From the NCBI RefSeq assembly GCF_036199905.1, contig NZ_CP108109.1:6578501-6642500 (forward strand): a stretch of DNA of 64,000 nucleotides, given 5' to 3'. This document shows positions 63,846-64,000 of this stretch, one piece after another. Each line of letters opens with the position of its first letter. Within the stretch, counting starts at the first letter, position 1. The notes beneath the pieces were generated by a model. That model saw nothing but the letters and a program-made list of their open reading frames with translations. It was not told the DNA's origin and made no database searches. The translations under genes were made by a program, and so were the position numbers. This DNA comes from Streptomyces sp. NBC_00223 (GTDB lineage: Bacteria > Actinomycetota > Actinomycetes > Streptomycetales > Streptomycetaceae).

Positions 63846-64000
63846 CCAGCACCGTGCCCTTCGTCCGCGCCTGCGCGCTGAGCGAGCTGGAGGACAGCAC
63901 TCCGCACCGGGTCGAACTCGGCGGTGTCCCCGTCTCGATCGTCCGCACCGAGGGCGAGGTGTTCGCGATCAATGACATCTGCTCGCACGCGAACGTCTCG
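63842..64000 (+). CDS. Rieske-type ferredoxin subunit, 3' truncated by window edge
   Basis: The first 53 residues of a Rieske [2Fe-2S] ferredoxin, usual length about 105. The text DICSHANVS at the cut end is the first Cys-X-His ligand pair; the second pair lies beyond the window. VFAINDICSH follows a FVRACALSELEDSTP N terminus, as in the non-haem-iron oxygenase ferredoxin encoded within actinobacterial suf operons. The start overlaps the sufD stop. Its exact electron partner is not known. Confidence 0.85.
   Translation, partial: MTSTVPFVRACALSELEDSTPHRVELGGVPVSIVRTEGEVFAINDICSHANVS

Overview
The window is a 64 kb piece of a linear-chromosome actinomycete, almost certainly a Streptomyces or another member of the Streptomycetaceae. 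Pointers are the very high GC content with GC-rich third codon positions, frequent GTG starts, Streptomyces-type gene families (NgcEFG, Rok7B7, XylFGH, DUF3000, DUF4349) and a gene order that matches what I recall of the S. coelicolor region around SCO5975-SCO6061 (recalled, not searched). Most of it is core-chromosome housekeeping DNA. The accessory content is one IS4-type insertion, one deletion scar and some expanded intergenic repeats.

Layout. 0-3.6 kb: the C-terminal ligase-like part of a Pnkp RNA-repair protein, then arginine deiminase (arcA) and ornithine carbamoyltransferase (argF). 3.9-10.1 kb: a secreted PGRP-type amidase and a large secreted alpha/beta hydrolase with Ig-like modules, convergent around a shared hairpin. 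10.7-15.3 kb: an HTH-MurA fusion divergent from aconitase, each preceded by an 18-bp palindrome of the same type. 15.8-24.2 kb: a sugar-uptake block, with the GlcNAc/chitobiose importer ngcEFG (DasR-like box upstream), the ROK regulator rok7B7 and the xylose importer xylFGH. 24.4-31.4 kb: dxs, an APC amino-acid permease, a DsbA-like protein without its CXXC, an NlpC/P60 hydrolase and an SPFH membrane protein.

31.4-38.2 kb: a tandem-repeat/terminator zone, fadB-fadA beta-oxidation genes, ribonuclease D, an orphan LuxR-type response regulator and a DUF3000 protein. 38.3-42.9 kb: haem genes hemE, hemY and hemQ (coproporphyrin-dependent route) flanking a DUF4349 lipoprotein. 43-43.5 kb: a scar where two divergent genes have both lost their 5' halves. 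43.6-49.4 kb: a Pth2-like protein, an ABC ATPase-membrane fusion, msrB-murC, a small stress-type protein and a RibD-C reductase. 49.4-50.4 kb: non-coding duplications. 50.4-53.4 kb: zapE, a tiny zinc-ribbon protein and treZ. 53.7-55.2 kb: the IS4-family element inside a palindromic target. 55.8-60.3 kb: a hypothetical protein, an amidohydrolase-like protein, haem A synthase and an ABC exporter. 60.4 kb to the end: the suf Fe-S assembly operon (sufR-sufB-sufD-Rieske ferredoxin...) with a textbook CAAC-N6-GTTG operator at the sufR start.

How the genes work together: ngcEFG, rok7B7 and xylFGH form a carbon-uptake and control module; acnA, hemE/hemY/hemQ, ctaA and suf cover TCA, haem and Fe-S biogenesis; murA, murC, the amidase and NlpC/P60 serve the cell wall. 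I found no CRISPR array, no tRNA or rRNA gene, no prophage and no secondary-metabolite cluster. The most unusual signals are the paired murA/acnA palindromes, the apparently leaderless SufR-controlled start, the IS target duplication with an intact empty-site paralogue 300 bp away, and the double 5' deletion scar.
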